Shown here: positions 1 to 12,700 of the stretch, one piece after another
Layout of the letters: every line of letters starts with the position of its first letter
Numbering within the stretch: position 1 is the first letter of the stretch
Origin: Diphasiastrum complanatum
Taxonomy: Eukaryota; Streptophyta; Lycopodiopsida; Lycopodiales; Lycopodiaceae
Reading direction: 5' to 3'
NCBI GenBank assembly: GCA_029204225.1
Contig: CM055092.1
Coordinates: 10,197,806 to 10,261,805, forward strand
Length of the DNA stretch: 64,000 nucleotides
Program-made: the position numbers and the translations under genes
The notes under the pieces: model-generated
What the model was told of the DNA's origin: nothing
The model's input: the letters and a program-made list of their open reading frames with translations, nothing else
The model's database searches: none

Positions 1-625
1 ACATCGAATTTTTCCTTGTCTATTGTAATTTGTTGCAACTGTCTCATCCTATTGCTCGATTGGCCTTATGAATCAAACAACTTTCTTTGATTCAATTATT
101 CTTTTCAACATTTTGAAGGCAAAATAATTGGAATGGCCCTAACGTTTCAATGCAATCAAGGAAGTGTTGTTACGAGCATTTGGTCTTTTTGTTATCTGCA
201 TCTTCAATACTTGTTGCTCCACTTCTCCACTTCTTTTATTGAAGATTGGTCCCAATAATTCTTTGGAGTTGACAGTTGATTAGGCTTCATAATGACAAGT
301 TAGTTGAGACAATGTAAATGTATTTAAGCCTACTCTTACTAGGTTTTTAAGTCTCATGGGTGCTCATTGGCTTCTCAAAAAATAGGCCAAGCGCATAGTT
401 ATCAATTTTGTGATCTGAACTAACCGACTTGGACAATGTTCAAGCCAAATGCGTAAGTGCTACTTTTTCTATTTAGGTATGGTAGAATGGCTTGTAGATT
501 ATGAAATTTGAAATCCTCTTTATAACAATTTCACGTTCTTTACAATGTAAAGCTTCTAGCATGCTGTAGTTTACATATATTATGAACCTTGTGAGGTATC
601 TTTGATGACCTTTAAATCATTTTAG
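1..625. other. No recognisable gene
   Basis: AT-rich sequence upstream of the first recognised exon, presumably intron of the O-FucT-like gene. No repeat family or coding similarity was recognised. Confidence 0.5.
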
Positions 626-716
626 GTTATTGAGCCACCTTCCTTATGGGAGAATCCTCACTCTACTACCACTTCATGGGAGCCGTGTGCTGAGCAAAGG
701 AGCTATTACCATAATC
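626..716 (+). CDS. O-FucT-like gene, exon (first seen in window)
   Basis: Ninety-one bases after the acceptor TTTTAG and before the donor GTAAGT. It encodes 30 residues, including [10 protein letters not shown] and SWEPCAEQ, plus one base that joins exon 6499-6575 to form a proline codon. This LW..P...WEPC segment normally precedes the Rossmann-like O-FucT core. No earlier exon was recognised in bases 1-625, so the start codon is probably outside the window. Confidence 0.85.
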
Positions 717-3700
717 GTAAGTCACTCCTTTTCGTCTCTTTTCCTTCAACATAAGAGCTTGTTTTGTGCAGTATCTACTCAACTGAATGTTTAGGTTCTA
801 GTTGTAAGCAAGTTTAACACAAAGCAAGGTTGTATATTGATGATCACACAATAGTTTCCAACTAAGAACTATATGATCAAGAATATATCGATGTGTAGGC
901 GCTCCTACAAGCAAATATTTACAGGTCATTTCCTACAAAGATTTCTACAAAAATGTCCTATGAAACTTTGATATGCAAAATCTTATATGTAGAATGAATA
1001 GTAGAGATCCTACTTATATTATTCTAAGGCACTTTAGGGAACCTTCCAAGAAGTTATCAATTAGGTCATACATCAAGATTGTATAAGCTCCTACCTCTTG
1101 GATCATAGCCCATAAGTCAACATGAACACTTTCATTGGTATTTGTTAGAATACCATGGACAGATAAGGATTTGAACCCAATACCCTCCCTATATCGAATG
1201 GGATGCTCTAGCAACTTTGTTTGTTGATTGTCATTTTGATGCCCACCCTCAAGCCACACTCAGTTGGGGTCCTAGTAGTCCTGTGCCACAACTGGACTAG
1301 GATTCAAACCCAAGACTTCCCTATGTTGGATGGGATGCTTTACCATTGAGCTTTCTGTCCTATTTGTTGGTTTTTTATAGAGTGTGGATTATTATTCCAA
1401 CAAAAAGAGGTCCATTGGAATTTGAGTTATTGTTGGATCAAAGAAAAAGGCGATTGATGCATCACTTATCCTTGTGCATTAATCCCTGAGTACTTGATTA
1501 GGTGGAAAGGATGGTCATCAATTGATGATTATGTTAGAGTTAATGTTCACATTAGTACCCCTAATGTTATCATCTAGATTAATTAGGATTATTTGGCCCA
1601 TGCCTGGGTGCTAATTTTAGGGGCCCTTACCTATATTTAGTAAAAATCAAGTTAGACTATAATTAGACAAGTTTTGCTATAGATAGATGCTGGTGCTTTT
1701 ACCATATAGAGAGAATTAGGCAATTGCTTTTAGGCTGTTTTTGATTTGCTTTTCGACATAGACCAAAGTTGTAATCGGACGTAGTTGGAGTCTTCCATCA
1801 CTTGTGTTCTCTCTCATGTGTTCGGCTATTGTTTCATCACAATAGGAAACTTGTCTTGGGTTACTTGTATGATCAAGTTGGTTTTCTAACATGGTATCAG
1901 AGTGTGGTTCAAGATTCGAGAGAACAAGTGGGTACTCCAACCAATGGAATCACTTCATAAAGGATTGATTTGGCGATCATCTTCAAAGGAGAAAAGCAGG
2001 TGCAAGTGGTGCCCTAGCGAGCTCTCAAGTTTTATCTTCATCTACAATGGTGGCAGCTTTGTGAGAAGATCTAGTGCTACAAGGAGAAGAGCTGTGCTGC
2101 AAGAGGAGATTATAAAATCTGCCTCAGATTTCAGAAGGATCAAAACTTCAAAAGAAGTTGTTTTGTTGCAGATTGTTAGAGTTTTTCTATTGCATGTAGG
2201 ATGAATTAAATGGATGCTGCAGCTCAGGTGAGTGCAGTTTTTCTTGAAATTGGATCCACAGTTAAGAACGCTGGACCAGAATTGTTATCCATAGTTATTG
2301 CGAGTCTGCTACAGATCATTGTGGACAGGTGCTGGAAACAGATTTTTGAAGCAAACCTATTGCCGCAAAGACAGCTGATATTGGTCGCGAGACAGATCGT
2401 TAGAAGCAGAAGCAGATTGCTGAAGATTCGGCTCTAACATCGATTAGATAGGTTGTTGGAGACAAATTGCTGAAGGCAGATTTTGTGGTCACTATCATTG
2501 AAAATCAAATTCAGGTGCTAGAAGTACTGTAGGTCAGTTTGTTGGGAGATCACTGATCATTGTCGTAGGATCATTACTGCAGAACGTCGCTACAGATTAG
2601 AATCGTCCAACCTGCCTAAATCAGCAAATTGCAAAACTTGATCGATCTATTTGAGAGTGCAACCATTGTCTGCGGAAACACTGTCTGCTGACTTGTGACT
2701 GTTTTGGAAGTACACCTACAAAACTTGACACTTGTTTTTGACTCATTGAAGAGTGAAGTGGATGAAGCATGCAGAGTCCTTGCGAACCTTTTTTCGCAGC
2801 TAGAAAGCTCGTCAGAACAAAATGCTAATTATGAAGTCTTAACAATAGAAATCTATGCTATCTTAGTCAAAATAGATTTCTATACTATTCTAGCAAAATT
2901 GGTACTAATTTAGGTACCTATACTAAAAATAGATAGTACCTATACTAAAAATAGAAATAGGCCTTCTACCACACAGGCTGGCCTCTACAATGAATTAATT
3001 AATCCATAATTCCTAACAAATGGATGTCCAGACTGCTTTCCTCAATGGAAGTATCAAAGAGGAGATCTATATGTCGAAGCCAGAGGGATACGAACTGAAA
3101 GGCAAGCAACATCTTATGTGCAAAATCCACAAGGCTCTCTATGGACTGAAATAGTCACCAAGAGCTTGGTTCCAGAAAATCAATGCACTTTTAATCAAAA
3201 ATGGTTTTATTCGGCAGACTCGAATGTCTACTTCAAGTCTATATCAGATTTTTTCATTATCATCACTCTCTATGTTGATGATACATTACTATTCAGTAAC
3301 AATCTGAATCTAATGAAGGATACGAAACGTATGCTGGCCCAGGAGTACAAAATGACTGATATGGGTAGATATCTCTCCAACGTGCTGGAAACGCATGGAA
3401 TGGCCAACTGCAAATCGAGTCACTTTGCACTCGACCCTGGTCTAAAGCTTTTAAAGGAACAATCTCCTCAAACAGAGGCAGAGGAGGAGGAAATGAAGCA
3501 GTATCCATTTCACTCCTTTATCGGCTCACTGATGTATGCAATGCTCTGCACATGTAAGTGTGCACAATTCCAAGTTATTAAAGCTGAAAGACTTAAGGCT
3601 GTTGGTCTGTTATTGCCGATGGAAATTCTCAAGAGGATTTTGTGGTTGGGCTATTGTGGACGGGGGAAGGAAAATCATGCCATATGTGTAGTATTTCTGA

Positions 3701-6700
3701 GGTTTTTTAGATGCTCCTTCCTCGTTTTGCTGTAGACGAGGATGTCATCTAAAAATACGACTACAAACTTACCCAAGTATGGTCTGAGGACACTGTTCAT
3801 TAATGTCATAAAGGTAGCTGGAGCATTTGTGAGCCCAAATGGCATCACCTTAAACTCGTAATGACCATGACGAGTCCTAAAAGCTGTTTTCGAGACATCT
3901 TCCGACTTTATACGGACTTGATGATATCCCGATCTAAGGTCTATTTTACTGAAAAATTTAGCCACGTCGAGTTGATCAAACAACTCGTCTGCCCGAGGCA
4001 TAGGATACTTATTCTTAATTGTGACTTTATTGAGGGCTCTGTAATCTACGCAAAGACGCATAGACCCCTCTTTCTTTTTCACCAATAGGACTGGTGAGGC
4101 CCATGGTGAACTACTAGTCTGAATTTGGCCTTTCCCAAGATAGTCTGTTAATTGCCTAGTGATTTCTTCATCCTTTGTTCGGCTGACCCGATACGGAGGT
4201 TTAGAAACAGGTGTTGTACCTGGTACTAGGTTTATTACATGATCTGCCTCTCTGCTAGGTGGTAGACCATGTGGCAAATCTTCAGGAAAAACATCTTTAA
4301 ATTTAGACAATAAAGTTTCTAAATGCAACTGCCAAGTGTCGGCCACGTGTCACTGACGTGGCCGACTGCACGTCGGGACCCAACTGGGGGCCCTGTCCTA
4401 CTGACAGGGTCCCTAGACTGTGTTAGGCCCGCCATGGCTATGGACCGTGCTGGGGCACACTACTCACACTGTCTTGCCCTGTTGGTCGTGTACGCTGGAC
4501 ACGACCCTGACTGTGGTATCTGACCTATCTGTGTTCTTTAGGGTTCGGCACTGGTCACGAGCTCGTAACAGGGCCCCATAAACCTACACCTACTTGAGGT
4601 GCGGACGCGGATTGTGGCCTTTTGTTTGACTTTGATTGGTGGACTTAGATAGCCACACGTCGTGGAATTGCCACGTGTTGTGGGCCCATTTGCCCATTTG
4701 TAATGCTTTGGCTTTGTAACTAGGTTCCGAGGGCGGCCTTCCACAACCCATGTGTGTATAGGAGTAGGACCCTTCCTAGGGTGGTGTATGACCCTTATGC
4801 ATACATGGGAGGAGGGCCTTTACGATTCATTTTCTCCTTTAAGTAATCAGAGGAGGGAGGAGCACTAGTGCATGCAAGGATGGTCTTGTCGTTTGTGCTT
4901 GCCAGACTTGGGCAGTTCGTACTTGAAGGTGGTGACGGTGGTATAGAATGCCACCATCGTTGAAGGATGGTTACCACTTGAAGCCAGGTTGATGGCTTCA
5001 GGGAGACGAGGTTAGATGTCGCGCGGAGGTTCGACCCCATGAGAGCGATAGCATAGATCAAAATCCAGCATGCATTGATGATCAACAATTAACACTAAGA
5101 TCCATTAACACTAAATCCTCAAGATGATAGCTTACCCTTCTCTTGCCCTTTCTCTCTCACAAAAAGCATAAGAATTAGCAAATCCAATAATAATCACATT
5201 CAGCAATTAGCAACCACAAAGAAAGTATGAGAGATAGAGGAAAAGAGATAGAGAGCAAGAACATTCCACATCCATTCTATAAGAGGGCTAACCTGGTTGT
5301 ATTGAAATGAAAAGAGAACATGTACAATGATTTGAAATTGCTACTTATATAGGAAATTGAGGAGATGGGCGCCCCAATTCCTATTGGCTAATCTAAACCT
5401 AAGAATTTAACTAGTGGAGGGAACTCATTCATTAATTGAAGGACCCAATTCGAAAATGAATTTTGGTGGGAACCCCAACTTTATTCACTAACTTGACTTT
5501 TAAGCCCTGCGACATTAAAAGTCCCACATAGTAGGCCTAAAGTCCCTTTATTGACTTTCTAATCAATGAAATCTGTATGTGATCATCGGGTTGAACTTAC
5601 ACACGCAGGATGCCAAATCCCTCTCACTTATTAGCTAGGGTTAGGGTTGCCTTGGGATCCGCAAACCCTCCAACACAGTGTTGAATATTGCGTGTCACTT
5701 TTGCTATGTTATGTATTATTCCTAGCAATAATATCTACTCTTAATCGACTCAGTCTATTTCGGAGTTCCTTTGATTTTTAAGTCTGGCTTCATGCTTTCT
5801 TAGATCTTTAAATGTTATTGGTTTGGAGGAGCGAGATTTCTAATGAGCCATGTTTAGGGTGCCTATCTTTTGTATGATGCAAAATCTAGTTCAAAGGCTA
5901 GTGACCGTTCTAATAGGCTTTTATGCTTGGTGTCATAGTTGCCTGTTCCAGAACTGAGTGCTTTCTAGAACAACGTTCCATTTCGAAATGGCTCTTTATT
6001 TTATTTAATTTTATTATTTATGGTACATATTGCTTTAATTGAAGTTTTTAGCTAATTATTTATTTATTATTCTAATAGTTTCCAGTTTAGCACGTTCTGG
6101 AATGTACTGTATGGAATGTATAGTATGTTCTGACCTTTTTTTTATTTATTTTTTCTCGGAACGGGTTTTTAGGCTTGGTGTTAGCTTTGGATCTTAGACT
6201 GTCTTGCATTTGATAGATGTGCTCTTACATATCTCCTATCCATCTATGGTAACCATACCCAACTCTTAGGAAAATCAATGTACTTGAATTGTGGATTCGT
6301 AGCAAGCCTAAGTTGTAATTTTTTTGGAAACAGCTTATATGGATTTGAAGTTTTTTACTAGCTTGTGATACAACTTGCATATGTTTTTCTTGTTAGTTTT
6401 CTAGAAATTTGAGGATATCAAACTCAAGGAGTCAATTTCATTTTTTTTTTCAGATCAAGCTTCGAGGCAATGACAAAGTGCTAAATTTTCTGCTGCAGCT
6501 CCTCTGCCGGAGGAAGAACCAAATGGGTATCTGGGGATTCATGCAGAAGGTGGTTTAAACCAGCAACGCATCGCTGTAAGGTTTTATATGAATGCCACTT
6601 TTATTAAATACTAGATCAAGTCTTTATGGCCCGTTGCCTAGCAGGTTCATGTCTTTCTTACCTTATTCTTGGTTCTTTCCTTGCTTATAATTTGGGGTTC

Positions 6701-9700
6701 ATTTCTTGGTAATTTTCCAATTCATGTGCTCTTTTCTCATAGTGGTGTTACTTCGTATGGATTGCTTTAATAAGAGGAGTTTCTAGTGAAACATAATGCA
6801 AAAAAACATGGAGTTCATTAAACCACATTGTGGGATCCTTTTTGCTTTAGAAACTGGGATCCCATTTGAATGAAGAAATAGCTTTATGCTCGAAAATTAT
6901 TTTGTCGTTATTTTGACAATAGGGAGTGCTTATATCTTTACCTTTGATACATTTGTAGATGCCTTTAGTGCAGTTTTTGCTTGTTTTGGGGTTTGATATG
7001 TGATTTTTGTTTTCAGTGTTGATACCCTCTTTTTTATGGTTTCAAAGTGGATTTTCTTGCATTGCTTTAGAATACATTTCATACGATTTCACATCGTTGC
7101 ATGCAAGTTTTTGTTCTTGTCTCATTGTTTGGCATTATGAAGTGTTTTTACAGTGAAAGGCTCAAGGTTTATTAAAGTTAAATGGTTAAAGTTTGAACAA
7201 TCTTCCAAGTTGTAGGTTTTTGCTACTAAGAGCTCTAGACTCTCTTGTGCATTTTCCTTTCCTTGTTGATTATCAAGTTGTGTACATGGTCAAGGTTATT
7301 TAGGGTTTCTGGTTCAATGTTGTGGGCACACAATTGTCGACCATATCTTTCAGAATTCAAACTCATATATAACTTTGATCCATATCTATATTAAAGTCGA
7401 ATAGAGTGAAATAACAACACCGTAGGGCAGAAAGACCCAACTCGCATGTAATTGGGGCCATTAGCAAAAGGTTCTGATTTTTTTTGGCGTTCAAAGCGGG
7501 TTGCACCTTTTCAAGACAGAACCATGATTCTTTCAAGAAATAGTCGTGGTTTAGTGAAACCTTGTTCTCCATACCCTAATAATATTTGTTCTTTTACTTC
7601 TGAGTATAATTTTTTGTCTCTCGTCTTTAGATACATGTGTATAGGCTACACTTCCAAAATTTGTCATTAAAGTGATTTTAAGGTTTTACTCCTATGAGGG
7701 TATTTTAACCTCAAATGCTTGGAAGGACCTTAAAAACCTGTTCTGAGGTTTGGGCGTCAGAATGTATAGTACCTTCCGGAATGTACTATCCCAAAATGTC
7801 TAAAAGAAAATAACTTCATAAAGGCTTCAATTTTTTCCATTTCTTCCTGCCATACTTTGTAAACTCTATTGCAGAACCTGAATCCTCTGAATGAGAGTGA
7901 ACCCATCAGTGAAATTGTTGTCTGATCTTTGCGATTACTCTTTGTTACCGCGTTTTCATCAGAAATAAGTCACTTTGGCAAGTTAAAATTTTAGTGTTAC
8001 CTTCCATCAATGACTCCCCCGAATGAGCATTGCTTATGTCTTCTTTCTAGCAATTCATGCAGCCATCTCCATTTACGCACTCTCAAATAGAGCCTTGCTG
8101 TAGTACAATAATGCTAGAGATAGACTCTCATATCTGAGGTCTCTATTTGTCAATCCTCTAGGATGTGACATGTGGTGGTGGTGTCCTCATCCTTGGATCT
8201 CTGATACTAAGCTCTATGTTTGGAGAAGAAAGAAAGCTTTATTAATGTCTTTTCCATGGCAAAAGGCATATAAGACTAGAAAACTCATGTCAAGCATGTG
8301 GTATCAGTGGAAGCGTATGAAACGTCTCTGAAACAACAACGAGAAAACATTTCTCATCCTCCTAGAAAATGTTTGCGGCTACGGATTACCTCATGTTGCG
8401 ACTCCTATCACATCTCTATAGCATCAACAAGACATGATGATGAACAAGTCATTCAGGTGAATGTGTTGGGACATTAACCATATTAAGTTACGTTAATGCA
8501 ACACATATTTTTGACTTTAAAGATTTTTGAAGTTCTTCTTTAAGTCTCCTAGGTCATATCTAGACTGATATGCACCTAATGGAAGCTTGTGTAGTGTCCT
8601 ATTAAAAGGGGGAGAAGTATGTGGATAGAAAGTTATCTACGAGAAACATCTATAACATTGGTTCTAGGAGGAATCCATAATATGTATATATGAAGGACTA
8701 GTTTCTAGAATCAGGATTGATAGGATATTTTTGATACTATTGGAATTTTCTAAGGATTGTTGTGGATATCTAGTTAGATGTAAGGGAAGGAAAATTAGAA
8801 AACATTCTTCTAGTAGAAAAGTTACTGATTACGAATCCGATCGATTGGTATCAGAGCTAGAGAGTTCTATTACAAGAAATGGTTGTTGAAACTTGTTCCT
8901 TGTGGGTTTTGTGATAAGCTTGATCCTAGTACGAACTAGGATTCGTGAGAAGTTGGCGACAAGGAGATAAATTTCCTCTTAAAGGTATATTCTTTTGGAA
9001 TAACCTTTGATCAAGATTTTGATTACGAATAGCACTCTTTGAGGAATATTCTCTCTTAGAGTTTATTGGGTTACATTATTCTCAGTTAAAATGTAATGTT
9101 TACAGATTGTGTGAGATTTGTAGAGGTATGCTATGAAGTGAATCATTGTGAGATCATGATTTCTGTGCGCAAATTCTTAATTCTGTGGATCTACAATGTG
9201 TCCCCTTGGATTGAGTTTATATGCGTGCATAAACTAGTCAATATAACATAGACATATCCATGATGAGAATTGTTTGGAGACAGTTACTCGTAGGTTAATA
9301 ATGATATCTTGATGAAAATTACTTATTGACGTAGGATGGATTCAGAATCAAATTGAATGTGGTGTTTTGAAATTGGTCCCACACCTAAATATTTAAATAT
9401 TTCTAAATCAGGTACAACTAACCGAGAGAATTACTCGCAGATTAATAATGATATCTCGATGAGATTTACTTATTGACCTAGGATGGATTAAGAATCAAAT
9501 TGAACGTGGTGTTTTGAAATTGGTCCCACACCTAAACATTCAAATATTTCTAAATCAGGTACAACTAACTGAATCAAGAGCGTTACTTCTGAGTTAGTTG
9601 TTTGAATCTACAATATAACATCATTTATGAATAGTGTCGTTTATATGTATTCCTTAAGAGTCGCAACCATTATGAGTCTTTTTAGATTCATTCAGGGGGT

Positions 9701-12700
9701 CATGTTCATAAGATACTCGGGAACTTTTGGCTTTAATCTTTTCTTATGAATATTGTAGTTTATATGTATTGCTTATAAGTCACAACCGTTATGAGTCATT
9801 ATAGATTCATTCAGAGGGTCATGTGCATAGGATACACGGGAAATTTTGGCTTTAATCTTTCCCAAATGGAAAAAGATAAAATGCTATCCCAAAAACTCAG
9901 ATGGAGTTGGATAGTTGATCTAAACCAAAAGTCAAAACTTCTCGTAATGAAGTTTCGTTAGCACTTTGTGCCATGTCTAGGATAAGGAGTTTTTGAAAAT
10001 TACATTCTTTATAGGCATCGTATGGTGAGTTGTTAAGTCGGAGACTTTCCTTGTGGAAAAAACTTTTCTTGTGCAACTCATATGTCTTCTAAGAATAATA
10101 ATATTCACGTTCTCTTATAGTGAGCCCATTTAGGCTGCTGATGTGTCCCGTGAGGTATCACAATGCACTACTAGTGGTGCATGGGGCTTGGAGGGTATAA
10201 GTATACCCATTGAGCTCTACACTAGTCTATGCCTGATTGTGGAGATTTTTATTTTCTATAGAGTTCATTGAGTTGTGAGAGATTGTTGTCACTGTGTATG
10301 CCTGATTGTGGTGATTGTAGCAGTATGCTGCCGGAGTGACATCTCTCTCCTATTGAGCATTGGTAGGTCCATAGCTTGGGGGCTAGATTCGATCGATCTA
10401 AGTTTGGTTGGGTTGGTTTGTCCACCATTCGATTCCCTTTGGTTCAATGGGTTCAGCATCCTACTCTTGGATCCCTGGGAGAGGTCTTGATAGTGACAGT
10501 GGTATAAAAAAGGCTACACTTACTCAAGGCGTCTCAAATGAACTTTTGGAACAAAATCTCTCCAACTGAAGAAGGGAAGCATGGCCTTTCTCAAGTCGGG
10601 AAGTAGTTGCCTGATCCGACCAACGCGCCTTACGACCCCTGAGGTCCAAGGCATCATAGATAAACTTAAGAGATTCATGATCCGTCATAACCACGAATTT
10701 AGATCCGTACAAATAATGTCTTTAGATCTTTAATGCGTGGATGAGAGCAAAATGTTCCTTGTTATAAGAAGAATATCTACTTTGAGCTGCGTTCAACTTC
10801 CTGATTTCGAAAGCCACTGGTCTACCATCCTGGTAAAGGACTGCACCCACCGCATAGTCACTAGCATTCGTTCTCACCAGGAAAGGTTTGCTAGGGTCCA
10901 CTGTGTAAAATAGGGGCGGCAGACACTAACCTCTTCAAAGCCTCAAAGCTTTGATTTAGTTCGTTGGTCCATGTTAGAATTAATGGTTAGTTAATTAGTT
11001 GTAGAGGACAGCCTGTGAGCTAGTTCAAAGGCCTATTTCTATTTTTATTATAAGTCAAAGTCTAAGGTTGACTAGGTACCTATGTTGGTATCAATTTTCG
11101 CTAGAATAGTACAGGATACTATCTTATGATCAAGTTAGCATAGATTGCTATTTTTGAGACACAATAATTAGCATTAAGTTCATTGTTCATTGAGCATTGC
11201 TTTTTACAATTTCTCTTTTTTCTCAATAAAGTTTCTTCTTCCACTTGAGTTTGGTGTTTTGTGTGAGTACTAATAAGATTAGTCTACTCCGAATTGAGAA
11301 TCACTTTGATTCTAGCATGGTATCAGAGCAAGGTTCCTAAGATCGGGATCTAAGGAAGAAATTATTGAAGAAGTTCAAAGCTGCAGGTCACATCTGGTGC
11401 AGGTTTTTCTGAGGGCGGCAACATCTGACAGGTCCATTTTGGAGAGTGCTTGAAGCATGCTACGAGGTAAGAACCTCAAGAATCATTTGTGGGGCGAAGC
11501 AGTTTGTACAACAATTTACTTTCTCAACAAAAGTCCCACAAAAGCCGTTCTCAATCGAACTCCAGAAGAAGCTTTCACAGGTATAAAACTTAAAGTGGAT
11601 CGTCTACGAGTTTTTGGTTGTATTTAAGGTTGCAGTCCGCGTTCTGGAATGCGATCCGGGATTTCCCATTAGGGTTTCCCGGAATGCAATTTTTTATTAT
11701 TTTTTGTATAGTTGCCAATATGGGTATCATGTGAAAGGATATCAAAAAAGCAATTGTTATAGAGATTTGTTGCTTGGTTTCAGATGGCTGCGGGCTACAT
11801 TGATTAGAAATCTGGACATCAGTAGATGGTTTAAGAAAACTGGTTGCATTTTCATATGGTTTCAGAAAAAAAAAAAATTGCGATCCGGGTCGCGGATCAG
11901 TGGATGTATAGAACCAAGTTTAAGTCTGATGGTTCTATAGATAAGTATAAAGCCAGGTTAGTAGCCAAAGGATATGCTAAGAGGGTAGGAATTGACTACG
12001 AAGATACTTTCGCACCTGTTGCTAAAATGAATACTTTGAGGAGTGTTTTGAGGATTGCATCTCATTTTGGATGGGATATTCAACAAATGGATGTCAAGGG
12101 TGCTTTCTTGAACGGTTATTGTGAAGGGGAGGTTTATCTGGAGCAACCTTAGGGTTATGAGGTTGAAGAGAAAGAACACTTGGTTTGCAAGTTAAAGAAA
12201 GCACTATATGGGTTGAAACAAGCGCCCAGAGCATGGTATACACGCATCAACAATTATTTTTTGAAACATAATTTTATAATAGCATGTTTGAGTCAACACT
12301 GTATATTATGAAAGATTCAGATGACGTAGTCATTATTGTTCTCTGTGTAGATGATCTTATTATCACAGGGTCAAGTAAGTCACTAATAGAAAAAATGAAC
12401 AATCTTTCACAGGAGTTTGATAAGAAAGATTTGGAGAGACTTCAGTATTGTTTGGGTATTGAAGTTTGGAGGTCAAAGGAAAATCTTTCATATCACAAGC
12501 AAAGTACGTATGCAAGACAATTACTGAAGAAGTTTAACATGCTTGATTGTAAGCCCATTACTACACCTTATGATTCAAGTGTAAAGCTTACAAAAGAGGA
12601 AAATTCTGAAAGTGTGAATGAAACACTTTATAGGCAGCTTGTAGGTAGTCTTATCTATCTAACGACTACTCGACCAGACATTTCATATGCAGTGGGTATG

